A DNA stretch of 64,000 nucleotides from an uncultured Psychrobacter sp. (GTDB taxonomy: Bacteria > Pseudomonadota > Gammaproteobacteria > Pseudomonadales > Moraxellaceae), in NCBI GenBank assembly GCA_947495055.1, contig CANLXO010000002.1, positions 62,001 to 126,000 of the forward strand, given 5' to 3'. Position 1 is the first letter of the stretch. Every line of letters begins with the position of its first letter. The notes beneath the pieces were generated by a model. It did not search any database. It had not been told where the DNA came from and saw nothing but the letters and a program-made list of their open reading frames with translations. The position numbers and the translations under genes were made by a program. Shown here piece by piece: positions 54,218-63,441 of the stretch.

Positions 54218-55114
54218 TTAGCTTGCTTTGGTAATTAAACTCAAAGGTAGGTATTTCATTGCAGGGCTTACAATAGACCAAGGCAAGCTTGGCACGCAGG
54301 CTTGCGCAACACCAGATTCTATAGCAGCGACGATAGCTTTGGTGCCCTTGTTAGCACTGACCTCAAAAGGTAATGGCTTAGCATTTTCATTAATCTCAGT
54401 ACGTATATAACCTGGAAAGATAGTGGAGACTTTGATAGGGAGTTTTTCAAGAAGCATATCAGCGCGAATACCTTCGGCCAAATGCGCAATGCCAGCTTTA
54501 CTTGCACCATAAGTCGTCATGTGTTTTGGTAAACCGCGCATGGCGGACATGCTCGATATAACTACCAGATGACCATGGTTTTGTTTGCGAAAAATCTTCA
54601 TGCCTGCTTCACACTGCGCTAGTGCTGATATAAAGTTGATCTCAGCGGTGCGCCTGTTGATACTAAAGCGACCTTTTCCGATGCGGCGACTCTCACCAAT
54701 CCCTGCGTTCACCACTACCCGATCTATAGTGCCAAAATCGGCGACGAACTCATCAAACACTGTAAATATAGCGCTATAGTCGGTCACATCTAATCCCCGA
54801 TACTCGACACGAATATCAGGATATTTGGATAAAATATCTGTTTTTAGCTGCTCCAAACGACTAGTGCGGCGCGCGCAAATGGCTAAGTTATAACCTAGTC
54901 TGGCAAATAACCATGCCATACCCTCACCAAGTCCTGAGCTGGCACCTGTAACCAGAACTGTCTTGCCCTGTCCTACTTGCTGCTGGTTTAATCGGGCAAG
55001 ATAACGCCCAGGTTTGATCGCACTAACTAATTGCGCTTTACGGTTCTTGGCCGTTTGCGTCATTAAATTTACTAATTTACTTTGCATAGATAGCTCCTTG
55101 TATATCAGTAGCAA
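54218..55114 (-). CDS. Short-chain dehydrogenase/reductase
   Basis: 298 aa; an N-terminal extension precedes the Rossmann fold, which begins near residue 54 with TGASSGLGEGMA (TGxxxGxG). The NAG motif is VVNAGIG, the catalytic serine lies in VISSMSAMRG, and YGASKAG carries the Tyr-xxx-Lys pair near residue 207. The arginine-rich CARRTSRLEQL after beta-2 suggests NADP(H). It is a classical SDR; substrate unknown, plausibly lipid-derived given fadD and acyl-CoA dehydrogenase nearby. It does not look like the Acr1 fatty acyl-CoA reductase of wax ester synthesis. An internal ATG at 55087 (MQSKLVN) may be the true start. Confidence 0.85.
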   Translation of the reverse strand: MLLIYKELSMQSKLVNLMTQTAKNRKAQLVSAIKPGRYLARLNQQQVGQGKTVLVTGASSGLGEGMAWLFARLGYNLAICARRTSRLEQLKTDILSKYPDIRVEYRGLDVTDYSAIFTVFDEFVADFGTIDRVVVNAGIGESRRIGKGRFSINRRTAEINFISALAQCEAGMKIFRKQNHGHLVVISSMSAMRGLPKHMTTYGASKAGIAHLAEGIRADMLLEKLPIKVSTIFPGYIRTEINENAKPLPFEVSANKGTKAIVAAIESGVAQACVPSLPWSIVSPAMKYLPLSLITKAS

Positions 55115-55227
55115 TGTAACACTTAATCGCAGTCTTTATGCGTCAAAGTATACGGCTAAAACACAATAGTATAGTATGCCTGCGTAGATAATTGAACGGC
55201 AATTGTGTATAGCAGACTAGAGGCTTA

Positions 55228-55492
55228 GGGTCTGTTGAACATTCAAATATTAGGACTGCTGATAGCTAAAATTGCACCAAACTAGGCGTAAACCGAAGAT
55301 AATGTCTAGACATTAGCTAGATTTACAACACCGTTTGGGGTGATTTTAGCATCAGCCTTTCAGGGCGAGGCTATTTTTTGCCAATACATGGCGAAGTTAT
55401 CTAACCTAGAATGACTAGGCCGCAAGAATTTCACTGCGTATTGCCTAAAAAATAGCGCCCGCCAGTTCCACATTTGAATGTTCAACAGACCC
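55228..55492. mobile_element. 265-bp MITE with perfect 21-bp terminal inverted repeats and TA duplication
   Basis: Left end GGGTCTGTTGAACATTCAAAT (55228-55248) and right end (55472-55492) are exact inverse complements. The dinucleotide TA flanks both ends (55226-55227, 55493-55494), a target duplication used by IS630/Tc1-mariner and by some IS5-group elements. The interior has no transposase frame. It contains nested imperfect inverted stretches, such as GCGAGGCTATTTTTTGCC against its counterpart near 55445-55462. A non-autonomous element moved by an unseen transposase is the best reading. Confidence 0.9.
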
Positions 55493-55529
55493 TAGTGTAT
55501 TTAAATGAACAAACCCTTAAAGCCAATCC

Positions 55530-56291
55530 CTAGCGCCATGTCACAAAACGCTCACCACCTGCAAACAGGTGACTGTGCTCATTCAAAGACAATAGACGTA
55601 TGCCACCTTTGTTCATAGTAATAGCGGTAACACCTGTGTTGATAAGCTTTCTGTTTAGGGTATAAGCAAGCTGACTGCCCTGCTCTAGCAATTGCGCGCT
55701 TATCGCTGCAATGACGCCGCCTGAGGTGAAAACCAGCACGGTACTATCATGACCCAAATCAGCTCGCTGCGTTATTTGAGTCCGAATAGTGTCAAGTCCA
55801 CTTTGTGCACGCTTGTTGAACTGAGTCCAGCTTTCGATATAGTCACTATCATTGTCGCCAGCATGCCAGCGCTGCATAGCCTCGTCAAATAGCTCTACTA
55901 GGCGTACATTGGGCACTTGTGCCTTAGCAATCTCTGTCGCTATCGTCCCTGGATTACTAAATGCGCTATTGGATTTTATAAACACGTCTCTATGATTGAA
56001 TTCATTAAATACCGGCAATACTGAGCTATCGGGCGTTTGCATATCAAAGATATGGTTTGATAGCCTTGTATCACTTTGAGCAAATGAGTCCTTATAATAC
56101 GACCAAAAGTGCTCGGCGGACTCTTTTTGCCGCACCAAGCTGCCACTAAAAATCGCATCAATACGGCGCTGAGTCGCTCCATAATGCGCGCCTAATAGCT
56201 GAGCTTGCCTGATGCCAAGCTCTGAGAGCTTATCGTAATTTTCTTGTCCAAATGATGCCTGTCCGTGGCGGGCGAGCAAAATAGTTGTCAT
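55530..56291 (-). CDS. Histidine phosphatase (phosphoglycerate mutase-like) family protein
   Basis: 253 aa from the ATG at 56291, with AAGG about 10 bp upstream; a frame starting at 56333 adds 14 unsupported residues. LLARHGQASFG near residue 4 holds the phosphate-accepting histidine. The second histidine region is degenerate in appearance (VLVFTSGGVIAAIS near 196, where GH.G is usual), so catalytic competence is uncertain. Substrate unknown. It stands next to the phosphotransferase and acyl-CoA dehydrogenase pair, as is often seen for ACAD10/11-type clusters. Confidence 0.82.
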   Translation of the reverse strand: MTTILLARHGQASFGQENYDKLSELGIRQAQLLGAHYGATQRRIDAIFSGSLVRQKESAEHFWSYYKDSFAQSDTRLSNHIFDMQTPDSSVLPVFNEFNHRDVFIKSNSAFSNPGTIATEIAKAQVPNVRLVELFDEAMQRWHAGDNDSDYIESWTQFNKRAQSGLDTIRTQITQRADLGHDSTVLVFTSGGVIAAISAQLLEQGSQLAYTLNRKLINTGVTAITMNKGGIRLLSLNEHSHLFAGGERFVTWR

Positions 56292-56350
56292 TGTGGTAGT
56301 GCCTTTATAGTTTATTAAATATAGTTTATTCAATTAAGTTTGATAAATAA

Positions 56351-56382
56351 AAACCAGTGAACTAGGCCTAGCTCACTGGTTT
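56351..56382 (-). terminator. Terminator downstream of the phosphotransferase gene
   Basis: AAACCAGTGA and TCACTGGTTT arms, extended by CTAG/CTAG, form a long palindromic stem; on the minus strand it is followed by TTTTTATTT. Confidence 0.75.
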
Positions 56383-56402
56383 GTTACCTTAAATTTGAGC
56401 CA

Positions 56403-57692
56403 TTAGCTATCAATGGATTTATCAGATGCCGACTCAAAATAGCCTTTGGGCAACACGCTTTTGACGACTTTTTGTATGGGCGCTGGTAGTTGCTCTACCA
56501 TTGCTGCATCGACGCCGATCTCTTGCAAATGCGGTTGTACGCGGCGGGTAAATAGCGCCTCACCCTCATACTTAGCAATGAGCTTAAGGCATTTAGCATG
56601 CAATACATGAACGATAATCCAAAAATTCTTAAAGGCAGGATTTTTGGTTTGTTTATGATAGTAGCGATAATAAATCTGCTGAACGATACCCGCTAGGCGA
56701 AATAATCCAAACACTTCATAAAATGTCCAGTTATCGACCTCAAGACCCGTTTGCTTAAGATAGTAATCGACCACCTCATCACGAGTCATCATGCCTTTTA
56801 GATGGGTCGGCTGACGGCGCGACTGCTGCATGATCATGTTGTCATCGGCCTCAATCCAGTACGCTAGCGCACTCCCTAGATCCATTAGCGGATCGCCAAG
56901 GGTTGCCATCTCCCAATCGAGCACGCCAATGACTTCAGTAGGATTGTCCGCATTTAAAATAACATTATCAAAGCGCCAGTCATTGTGAATCACGCATGTC
57001 TTGCTATCACTTGGCGTATGAGTGGTCAACCATTGACGCACTAAGGCAAAGCTTGGTACATTCGGCGTTTTCGCTTTGATATAGCGCTTGTTCCAGCCGC
57101 TCACTTGACGCTCGCAGTACCCTTCACCGCGGCCCAATTCAACCAGATCAGGATGCTCTGTGTAGTCCACTTGATGTAGCTCAACGAGCGCATCTATAAC
57201 ATTGGTACACAGCGCGCGCGTTTGCGTCTCATCAAGATCAACTCCCTTTGGTAGATTAGCCCGTGGAATGATGCCTTCCATACGCTCCATCACATAAAAG
57301 TCAGCACCGATAATATCCTCATCCGTACATAGAGCTATCATCTTTGGTACATAAGGATAAGCATCTTTGAGCGCTTTTTGTACGGTATATTCGCGCACCA
57401 TGTCATGAGCAGATTTGGCCTTGGTGCCCTTCGGGGGACGGCGCAGTATAAGATCTTGATTATCATACTCCAAGCGATACGTCCAATTAGACGCGCCGCC
57501 TGAGAACTGAGTCACGACAGGTGAGCCCTTAATATCGACGCCTTGGTCGCGTAGCCATAGGCTCACGGCTGCTGCATCTAATTCTTCACCATCACGAATC
57601 TTGCCGCCTTGATCTAATACCTTTTTATCTAATACATCGTTGTCTAAAGCCTTGTCGCCACTTGGCGGATTGTCTTTTTTATCTGCTGCCAT
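56403..57692 (-). CDS. Aminoglycoside phosphotransferase-fold kinase, ACAD10/11 N-domain-like
   Basis: 429 aa, of the APH/choline kinase fold. The catalytic loop CVIHNDWRFDNVIL (HxDxxxxN) is near residue 233 and the metal-binding GVLDWEMATLGDPLMDLG near 258. N-terminal QFSGGASNWTYRLEY is the nucleotide loop region. In this branch the kinase accompanies an acyl-CoA dehydrogenase, which here lies 35 bp upstream on the same strand. In animals the two are fused as ACAD10/ACAD11, which phosphorylate and then eliminate 4-hydroxy-acyl-CoAs. That role is inferred here by analogy, and not antibiotic resistance. Confidence 0.88.
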   Translation of the reverse strand: MAADKKDNPPSGDKALDNDVLDKKVLDQGGKIRDGEELDAAAVSLWLRDQGVDIKGSPVVTQFSGGASNWTYRLEYDNQDLILRRPPKGTKAKSAHDMVREYTVQKALKDAYPYVPKMIALCTDEDIIGADFYVMERMEGIIPRANLPKGVDLDETQTRALCTNVIDALVELHQVDYTEHPDLVELGRGEGYCERQVSGWNKRYIKAKTPNVPSFALVRQWLTTHTPSDSKTCVIHNDWRFDNVILNADNPTEVIGVLDWEMATLGDPLMDLGSALAYWIEADDNMIMQQSRRQPTHLKGMMTRDEVVDYYLKQTGLEVDNWTFYEVFGLFRLAGIVQQIYYRYYHKQTKNPAFKNFWIIVHVLHAKCLKLIAKYEGEALFTRRVQPHLQEIGVDAAMVEQLPAPIQKVVKSVLPKGYFESASDKSIDS

Positions 57693-57727
57693 GTTTTTAT
57701 CCTTGTTTGATTTACGCTTAGGCTATT

Positions 57728-59020
57728 TTAACGTTTTAGACGCACGCCGTGACGTTTTAATTCCAATTTTGCAATCATCGTTTTATGGACTTCATCTGGA
57801 CCATCCGCTAAGCGCAGTGCACGCGCTTGAGCGAAGAAGCTTGGCAACATGGTATCTTGGCAGACGCCCATCCCACCATGAATCTGAATCGACATATCGA
57901 CTACTTCTTGAAGTACTGTTGGCGCAACGACTTTGATCGCTGAGATTTCAGTCAAAGCGGCTTTGGTGCCTTGGCTATCCATTTTTTGCGCAGCATACAA
58001 GGTTAACAGACGCGCTTGATCAATCTTGATACGTGCCTCCGCGATACGCTCAAGGTTGCCACCTAACTGCAATAGAGGCTTACCAAAAGCAGTGCGTTCA
58101 GTGCCGCGTTTAATCGCTAGCTCCAGTGATTTTTCAGCGGCGCCTATACAGCGCATGCAATGATGAATACGACCTGGGCCTAGGCGACCTTGGGCAATCT
58201 CAAAACCCATACCTGGTCCGCCGATAAAGTTATCAATCGGTACACGTACATTATCAAAGCTAACTTCGCCATGACCATGCGGCGCATCATAATCACCGAA
58301 TACTTTTAGCATGCGCTCAATGTTGACGCCTGCGGTTTTGGCAGGGACGAGTACCATAGAGTGCTGATGATGACGATCTTGCTCCTCGTTTGGTGTATGT
58401 GCCATGACGATGAGCACATCAACCGCAGGATCGCCTAGACCTGATGACCACCATTTGCTACCGTTAATGACGATCTCATCACCCTCAACTACGGCAGTCG
58501 CCTGCATATTAGTCGCGTCACTTGAGGCCACCTCAGGCTCAGTCATACAAAATACAGAGCGAGTTTTGCCCTCTAATAATGGCGTAAGCCACTTATCTTG
58601 CTGATCGGTACTGCCATAACGCCATAATAATTCCATGTTGCCACTATCAGGAGCATTGCAGTTAAAGACATACGGCGCAAGTAAACTGCGACCTGTCAGC
58701 TCCGCAATTGGCGCATAGTCTGTTACAGACAAGCCTGCACCTAAGGTATCATCAGGCAAAAACAAATTCCAAAGACCTGCCTCGCGCGCTTGTTTGCGTA
58801 GGCTCTCGTATTTTTCGGGCCATTGCCAGTTTTTCCAGTTGCCATCTGGGTTTTGCTCATGGCAGTCGTGCCAAAACTCTGCCTCTATCGGCTCGATATG
58901 AGTGGCAATAAAGTCTTTAACTCGGTTATGCATCTCTTGACCGTGATCACTGACGGCAAACATAGCCTTGGCTGTCGTTGTTGGTTTTTCTGTAGACGTT
59001 GTTGGCTTTTCTGTAGACAT
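57728..59020 (-). CDS. Acyl-CoA dehydrogenase, ACAD11-like
   Basis: FAD-dependent alpha,beta-dehydrogenation of acyl-CoA. 430 aa. FAD/substrate signatures: FCMTEPEVASSDATNMQ near residue 171, SKWWSSGLGDPA near 206, and the C-terminal QIHGGMGVCQDTMLPSFFAQARALRLADGPDEVH near 380. The first ~20 residues contain a doubled STEKPTT repeat. The downstream kinase (35 bp) makes a likely 4-hydroxy fatty acid catabolic pair. Confidence 0.92.
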   Translation of the reverse strand: MSTEKPTTSTEKPTTTAKAMFAVSDHGQEMHNRVKDFIATHIEPIEAEFWHDCHEQNPDGNWKNWQWPEKYESLRKQAREAGLWNLFLPDDTLGAGLSVTDYAPIAELTGRSLLAPYVFNCNAPDSGNMELLWRYGSTDQQDKWLTPLLEGKTRSVFCMTEPEVASSDATNMQATAVVEGDEIVINGSKWWSSGLGDPAVDVLIVMAHTPNEEQDRHHQHSMVLVPAKTAGVNIERMLKVFGDYDAPHGHGEVSFDNVRVPIDNFIGGPGMGFEIAQGRLGPGRIHHCMRCIGAAEKSLELAIKRGTERTAFGKPLLQLGGNLERIAEARIKIDQARLLTLYAAQKMDSQGTKAALTEISAIKVVAPTVLQEVVDMSIQIHGGMGVCQDTMLPSFFAQARALRLADGPDEVHKTMIAKLELKRHGVRLKR

Positions 59021-59137
59021 AATTATTTCCTTTTTCCTTGTGACGCATTATTTATGCAGGTTTATAGTTTGGTGTACGTACGTTTACTCTTTTTGATATG
59101 CTACATTTATAACATAGGCGCTACCAATAAACAGCAA

Positions 59138-59168
59138 AAAAGGCGCGACCGACTAGGACACGCCTTTA
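59138..59168 (-). terminator. Probable terminator of sohB
   Basis: On the minus strand AAAGGCG and CGCCTTT arms enclose a 15-nt loop and are followed by a T-run. It lies about 35-60 bp past the sohB stop. Confidence 0.6.
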
Positions 59169-59200
59169 CAAAACATACACAGTTAATGATGCTACTAGAG

Positions 59201-60187
59201 CTACTTTAAAATATTTAAGCGCTGATTGAGATCAAAACGCATGAGCGCGTCAGGCAATTTATCGATTGCCATTGTAAGGGTTGCTTCAGCCGCCTGCGCT
59301 AAACCTAGCTTCTCTGCCAATGTAGGCTTTTGACGAGAGTGTAGCGCGTAGACTTCATTGTCCTTCATCAGCTCAAGCAAGTAGCTGTCTGAGGTTTGTA
59401 GACTATCAATGAGGTTAAGCTCGATTGCATCTTCACCATACCAGTGCTCACCTGTCGCTACTTTTTGTAGATCCAATTTTGGACGATAAGTGGTCACAAA
59501 ATGCTTAAATAACTCATGAGTTTGCTCAAGCTCTTGTTGATATTTGGCGCGGTCTTCGTCGTCATTTTCACCAAATACCGTCACTGTACGTTTGTAGTCA
59601 CCAGCAGTAAACATCTCGTAATCGACGTCATGGTTTTTGAGCCATTTATGAAAGTTTGGTAATTGCGATACCACACCGATAGAACCGATAATGGCAAAGG
59701 GCGCAGCGATAATTTTGTCTGCAACGCAGGCCATCATATAGCCGCCACTTGCCGCCACTTTGTCCACACAGACGGTCAATGTCAAACCGGCGTCTTTTAG
59801 GCGAGCCAATTGCGCTGCTGCAAGACCGTAACCATGTACCACCCCGCCTGGCGACTCTAAACGTATAACGACCTCATCGCCTTTATTCGCCGTGCTGATA
59901 AGAGTGCTAATCTCCTCTCGTAGATGCTTGACGGCGCTGGCTTTAATATCACCATCAAAATCTAATACAAAGACTTGCGTGCTTTTATCAGCATCTTTGT
60001 TTTTCTTCTTGGCTTTTGATTTTGCTTTTAGCGCTTGCTTAGCTTTTTTTGCCATGTTTTTTTTAAGTAGCTTGAGTGCCGCTTTGCCTTGCGTGGCTTC
60101 CATGAGATCTTCGCGGCGTTGTTCTTGCGCTTTATTAAGGTGGCGAACTTTGAGCTCAACAGGGTTCTTGGGAGGATTAAATAGCAT
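59201..60187 (-). CDS. sohB: S49-family protease SohB, lacking the usual N-terminal membrane anchor
   Basis: 328 aa. The protease domain matches E. coli SohB closely: VFVLDFDGDIKASAVKHLREEIS near residue 72, RLESPGGVVHGYGLAAAQL near 106, the nucleophile serine in VDKVAASGGYMMACVADKI near 147, and the catalytic lysine in AGDYKRTVTVFGE near 198. E. coli SohB starts with a transmembrane helix, but this protein starts with ~70 charged, Lys/Ala-rich residues. An in-frame stop (TAA) six codons upstream of the ATG rules out a longer frame. Localisation is therefore uncertain. AAAGGA ribosome site. Confidence 0.9.
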   Translation of the reverse strand: MLFNPPKNPVELKVRHLNKAQEQRREDLMEATQGKAALKLLKKNMAKKAKQALKAKSKAKKKNKDADKSTQVFVLDFDGDIKASAVKHLREEISTLISTANKGDEVVIRLESPGGVVHGYGLAAAQLARLKDAGLTLTVCVDKVAASGGYMMACVADKIIAAPFAIIGSIGVVSQLPNFHKWLKNHDVDYEMFTAGDYKRTVTVFGENDDEDRAKYQQELEQTHELFKHFVTTYRPKLDLQKVATGEHWYGEDAIELNLIDSLQTSDSYLLELMKDNEVYALHSRQKPTLAEKLGLAQAAEATLTMAIDKLPDALMRFDLNQRLNILK

Positions 60188-60572
60188 GAACAGTATTCCT
60201 TTTTATAGTATAAATAATCTTATGATATTTTGATTGATAGCTGCGTTTGATTGATAGCTATGAAGTCATTTTGATATGAGCGCATGAGTGCTGGTTTTCA
60301 AGCCAAGTAAATATATTTATCTGACTACCTCCACGGTAAATGACGCAAGTTTGAACCGTTAGCCTTTATCGTCACAAGTAGATTATCGCATCAGAGTTGT
60401 ATAACAAAAACACATTAGGCATAATATGCGTTTGCACAAAACTTTCTACTACTAGCGCTACGGCTACTTATTTATGAGCCGTTTTAGTTGTGCTGACTCC
60501 CTTATTAGCTAATAATCCCATTTTTAGCACTATTGCCTTTGAATTGACTTGATAACTGGATAACTAAATATT
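60188..60572. other. Divergent sohB-aspS intergenic region
   Basis: 385 bp without a credible gene, tRNA, repeat or strong hairpin. It should carry divergent promoters; no confident hexamer pair was picked out. Confidence 0.45.
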
Positions 60573-62414
60573 ATGACACAGAGCACTATGACGCACAGCG
60601 GCTACCGAGACGAATACTGCGGCGCCGTAACAGAGAGCTTACTTGAGCAAACCATCACTATCGTAGGCTGGGTACATCGTCGTCGTGATCACGGTGGCGT
60701 GATTTTTTTAGATATGCGCGACCGCGCAGGCATATTGCAAGTCGTCGTCGATCCTGATACGCCAGAGGCCTTTGCTACCGCAGACGCAGCCCGACCAGAG
60801 TATGTCCTCAAGATTACAGGACGCGTGCGTCGTCGTTACGAAGGTACTGAAAACGCCAATATGACTAGCGGTCAAGTCGAGCTACTTGGTAAAGAGATTG
60901 AAGTACTAGCCAAGTCTGAAACACCGCCATTTCCGCTAAATGATGAAAACATGACCGTATCTGAGGATCTGCGTCTTAAGTATCGCTACCTTGATATGCG
61001 TCGCCCGCAAATGCAAGAGCGCATGGTATTTCGCGCTAAAGCCACCTCAGCGATTCGTCGTTATTTAGACGATCATGGCTTTTTGGATGTTGAGACGCCT
61101 ATTTTGACTCGTGCCACCCCAGAGGGGGCGCGCGATTACTTAGTACCGTCACGTACGCGTCCGGGCAACTTCTTTGCTTTGCCGCAGTCGCCGCAATTGT
61201 TTAAACAACTATTGATGGTGTCAGGCTTTGATCGCTACTATCAAATCGCTAAGTGTTTCCGTGATGAAGATCTGCGTGCTGATCGTCAACCTGAATTTAC
61301 TCAAGTGGATATCGAGACTTCTTTTTTAAACGAAGAAGAGATCATGACCATCAATGAAGGTCTTATCAAACACGTTTTTAAGACGATGATGGATATCGAG
61401 CTTGCTGATTTTCCGCGTATGACTTATGAAGAGGCCATGCGTGACTATGCGTCAGACAAGCCTGATCTGCGTATACCCCTCAAACTGATCGACGTTGCAG
61501 ACTTGATGCAAAGCGTTGACTTCAAAGTATTCTCAGGTCCAGCCAATGATCCAAAAGGTCGCGTAGCCGCCCTACGTATCCCAAATGGCGCGTCAATCAG
61601 CCGCAAGCAAATCGATGCGTATACCAAGTTCGTGGGTATTTACGGCGCGCGTGGTCTGGCTTATATCAAAGTCAATGACGCAAACAACATAAACAATGGC
61701 GTCGATAAAGAGTCAGGTTTGCAATCCCCTATTATCAAGAACATGACCGATGACGTTCTTGCTAGTCTGGTTGCGCGTACTGGCGCTGAGAGTGGCGACA
61801 TTATCTTCTTTGGTGCGGACAAAGCCAGTACGGTCAATGATGCGATGGGCGCACTACGTCAAAAGATCGGTCTTGATCTTGAAATGCAAACTTGTGAGTG
61901 GGCGCCGCTCTGGGTCACAGACTTCCCTATGTTTGAGCAGACAGACGATGGTCGCTGGACGTCAATGCATCATCCGTTCACTAAACCTAAAGGCTCTGTT
62001 GAAGAATTGAAAACCAACCCAGAGTCAGCGCTCTCAATCGCCTACGATATGGTGCTAAACGGTACTGAAATCGGCGGTGGCAGCCTACGTATCAATACGC
62101 TTGAGATGCAACAAGCGGTATTTGAAGCGCTAGGAATTGATGAGCAAGAGGCTGAAGATAAATTTAGCTTCTTACTCGACGCGCTTAAGTTCGGTGCGCC
62201 GCCGCATGGTGGTCTCGCGTTTGGTCTAGATCGCTTAATTATGCTTATGGTAGGCGCAAGCTCTATCCGTGACGTCATTGCCTTCCCAAAAACTAAGACA
62301 GCTGACTGTCCATTGACCGAAGCACCAGCGCCTGTAGATCCTAAGCAGTTACGTGAGCTTGGTATACGCCTGCGTGAAAAAGTTCAGGCAGATACGGATA
62401 GACCTGCTCAATAG
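60573..62414 (+). CDS. aspS: Aspartyl-tRNA synthetase (bacterial type, possibly non-discriminating)
   Basis: Class II synthetase. 613 aa, with a start that may instead be the ATG at 60588. N-terminal OB anticodon-binding domain (about 20-120), motif 2 region [20 protein letters not shown] near 228, the GAD insertion, and motif 3 [14 protein letters not shown] near 548. The anticodon domain reads [14 protein letters not shown], with His where E. coli has Leu. In Pseudomonas aeruginosa, His31 and Gly81 mark a non-discriminating enzyme that also charges tRNA-Asn, so tRNA-dependent Asn formation with GatCAB is plausible. Confidence 0.96.
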   Translation: MTQSTMTHSGYRDEYCGAVTESLLEQTITIVGWVHRRRDHGGVIFLDMRDRAGILQVVVDPDTPEAFATADAARPEYVLKITGRVRRRYEGTENANMTSGQVELLGKEIEVLAKSETPPFPLNDENMTVSEDLRLKYRYLDMRRPQMQERMVFRAKATSAIRRYLDDHGFLDVETPILTRATPEGARDYLVPSRTRPGNFFALPQSPQLFKQLLMVSGFDRYYQIAKCFRDEDLRADRQPEFTQVDIETSFLNEEEIMTINEGLIKHVFKTMMDIELADFPRMTYEEAMRDYASDKPDLRIPLKLIDVADLMQSVDFKVFSGPANDPKGRVAALRIPNGASISRKQIDAYTKFVGIYGARGLAYIKVNDANNINNGVDKESGLQSPIIKNMTDDVLASLVARTGAESGDIIFFGADKASTVNDAMGALRQKIGLDLEMQTCEWAPLWVTDFPMFEQTDDGRWTSMHHPFTKPKGSVEELKTNPESALSIAYDMVLNGTEIGGGSLRINTLEMQQAVFEALGIDEQEAEDKFSFLLDALKFGAPPHGGLAFGLDRLIMLMVGASSIRDVIAFPKTKTADCPLTEAPAPVDPKQLRELGIRLREKVQADTDRPAQ

Positions 62415-62462
62415 GGATTTGAGTCAAAACCACTATAATGATATCAGGTTATGTGAACGCCT

Positions 62463-63407
62463 ATGAATCCATATAATCTTTTTAAGTTCGTTCCGCTACC
62501 TGTACTACAAGTAGTGGCGCGCGCTGCTACATCAGTGGTTGTGCGATCACCTAAGACAAGTATCGTCCGTACTATCGAAATCAATATGGCATTGATAGCG
62601 CCTGTGCCAGATAATTTGGACAAAAAAGTATCTGTTAAAAAGATAGTTCGTAATCAGTTTTTAGGGAGTGTCGAATCTATCAAGTCTTGGGCGATGCCTC
62701 CAGAGTGGAGCATTGCTCAAATCGTAGAGGTTCATAATAAAGATATCTTTCTACAAGGACTCGCTAACCCTAATGGTATGCTCGCTATCGTACCGCATTT
62801 AGGTACGTGGGAGATGATGAACGCCTGGCTCAATCAGTTTGGCGCACCGACCATCATGTACAAGCCTGTCGAAAACAAGCGATTAAACGACTTTATATTA
62901 CAAGGACGTGCGCGGCTTAATGCCAGCCTAGTGCCTACTGATGCTAGCGGCGTCAAAGCTGTCTTTAAGACGTTAAAACAGGGCGGCTTTAGTATTATAC
63001 TGCCCGACCATGTCCCAGACCCTTCAGGCGGCGTTATTGTGCCGTTCTTTGGTATTGACACCCTAACGAGCACCCTTGCACCCAAGCTTACCAGCAAAAC
63101 CAAATGCGCTTTGGTAGGACTAGCTTGTATCCGCCGTAATGACAGACGTGGCTTTGATATCTACTGCTACAAGCTTGATAATCCAGACCTATATAATCGC
63201 GATGTTAAGGTAGCCACTCAAGCACTTAACCAAGCGATGGAGCATATGATAGTCGATAACTTTAGTCATTATATGTGGGGATATCGGCGCTTTAAGCGTA
63301 TACCAGGTTTGGGCAATCCTTATCGTAAAACCAAGACAAAACTGGCCAATTTTATCAACGCCAACCGAGCAATGCTTGACGATCCCACATTCGATACTCC
63401 CAAATAG
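62463..63407 (+). CDS. Lipid A biosynthesis (LpxL/HtrB-type) acyltransferase
   Basis: 314 aa. The catalytic HX4(D/E) motif is H-L-G-T-W-E near residues 111-116 (VPHLGTWEMM), followed by YKPVENKRLNDFILQGRARL near 138 and LPDHVPDPSGGVIVPFFG near 180, all characteristic of the lysophospholipid/lauroyl acyltransferase family. Probably acylates lipid A at the inner membrane, although LpxL, LpxM or LpxP identity cannot be set. It starts 48 bp after aspS. The N-terminal membrane helix is weak. Confidence 0.9.
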   Translation: MNPYNLFKFVPLPVLQVVARAATSVVVRSPKTSIVRTIEINMALIAPVPDNLDKKVSVKKIVRNQFLGSVESIKSWAMPPEWSIAQIVEVHNKDIFLQGLANPNGMLAIVPHLGTWEMMNAWLNQFGAPTIMYKPVENKRLNDFILQGRARLNASLVPTDASGVKAVFKTLKQGGFSIILPDHVPDPSGGVIVPFFGIDTLTSTLAPKLTSKTKCALVGLACIRRNDRRGFDIYCYKLDNPDLYNRDVKVATQALNQAMEHMIVDNFSHYMWGYRRFKRIPGLGNPYRKTKTKLANFINANRAMLDDPTFDTPK

Positions 63408-63441
63408 TCAATGATTTTATACCAGATAATACGAGTACACT

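Noticed and set aside
54218..55114. Acr1-type fatty acyl-CoA reductase for wax ester synthesis
   Set aside because: Similar length, but the sequence pattern around the cofactor and active sites does not resemble Acinetobacter Acr1 as I recall it; kept as a generic SDR.
56403..57692. Aminoglycoside resistance kinase
   Set aside because: The fold matches, but length, adjacency to acyl-CoA dehydrogenase and sequence pattern point to the ACAD10/11-associated branch.
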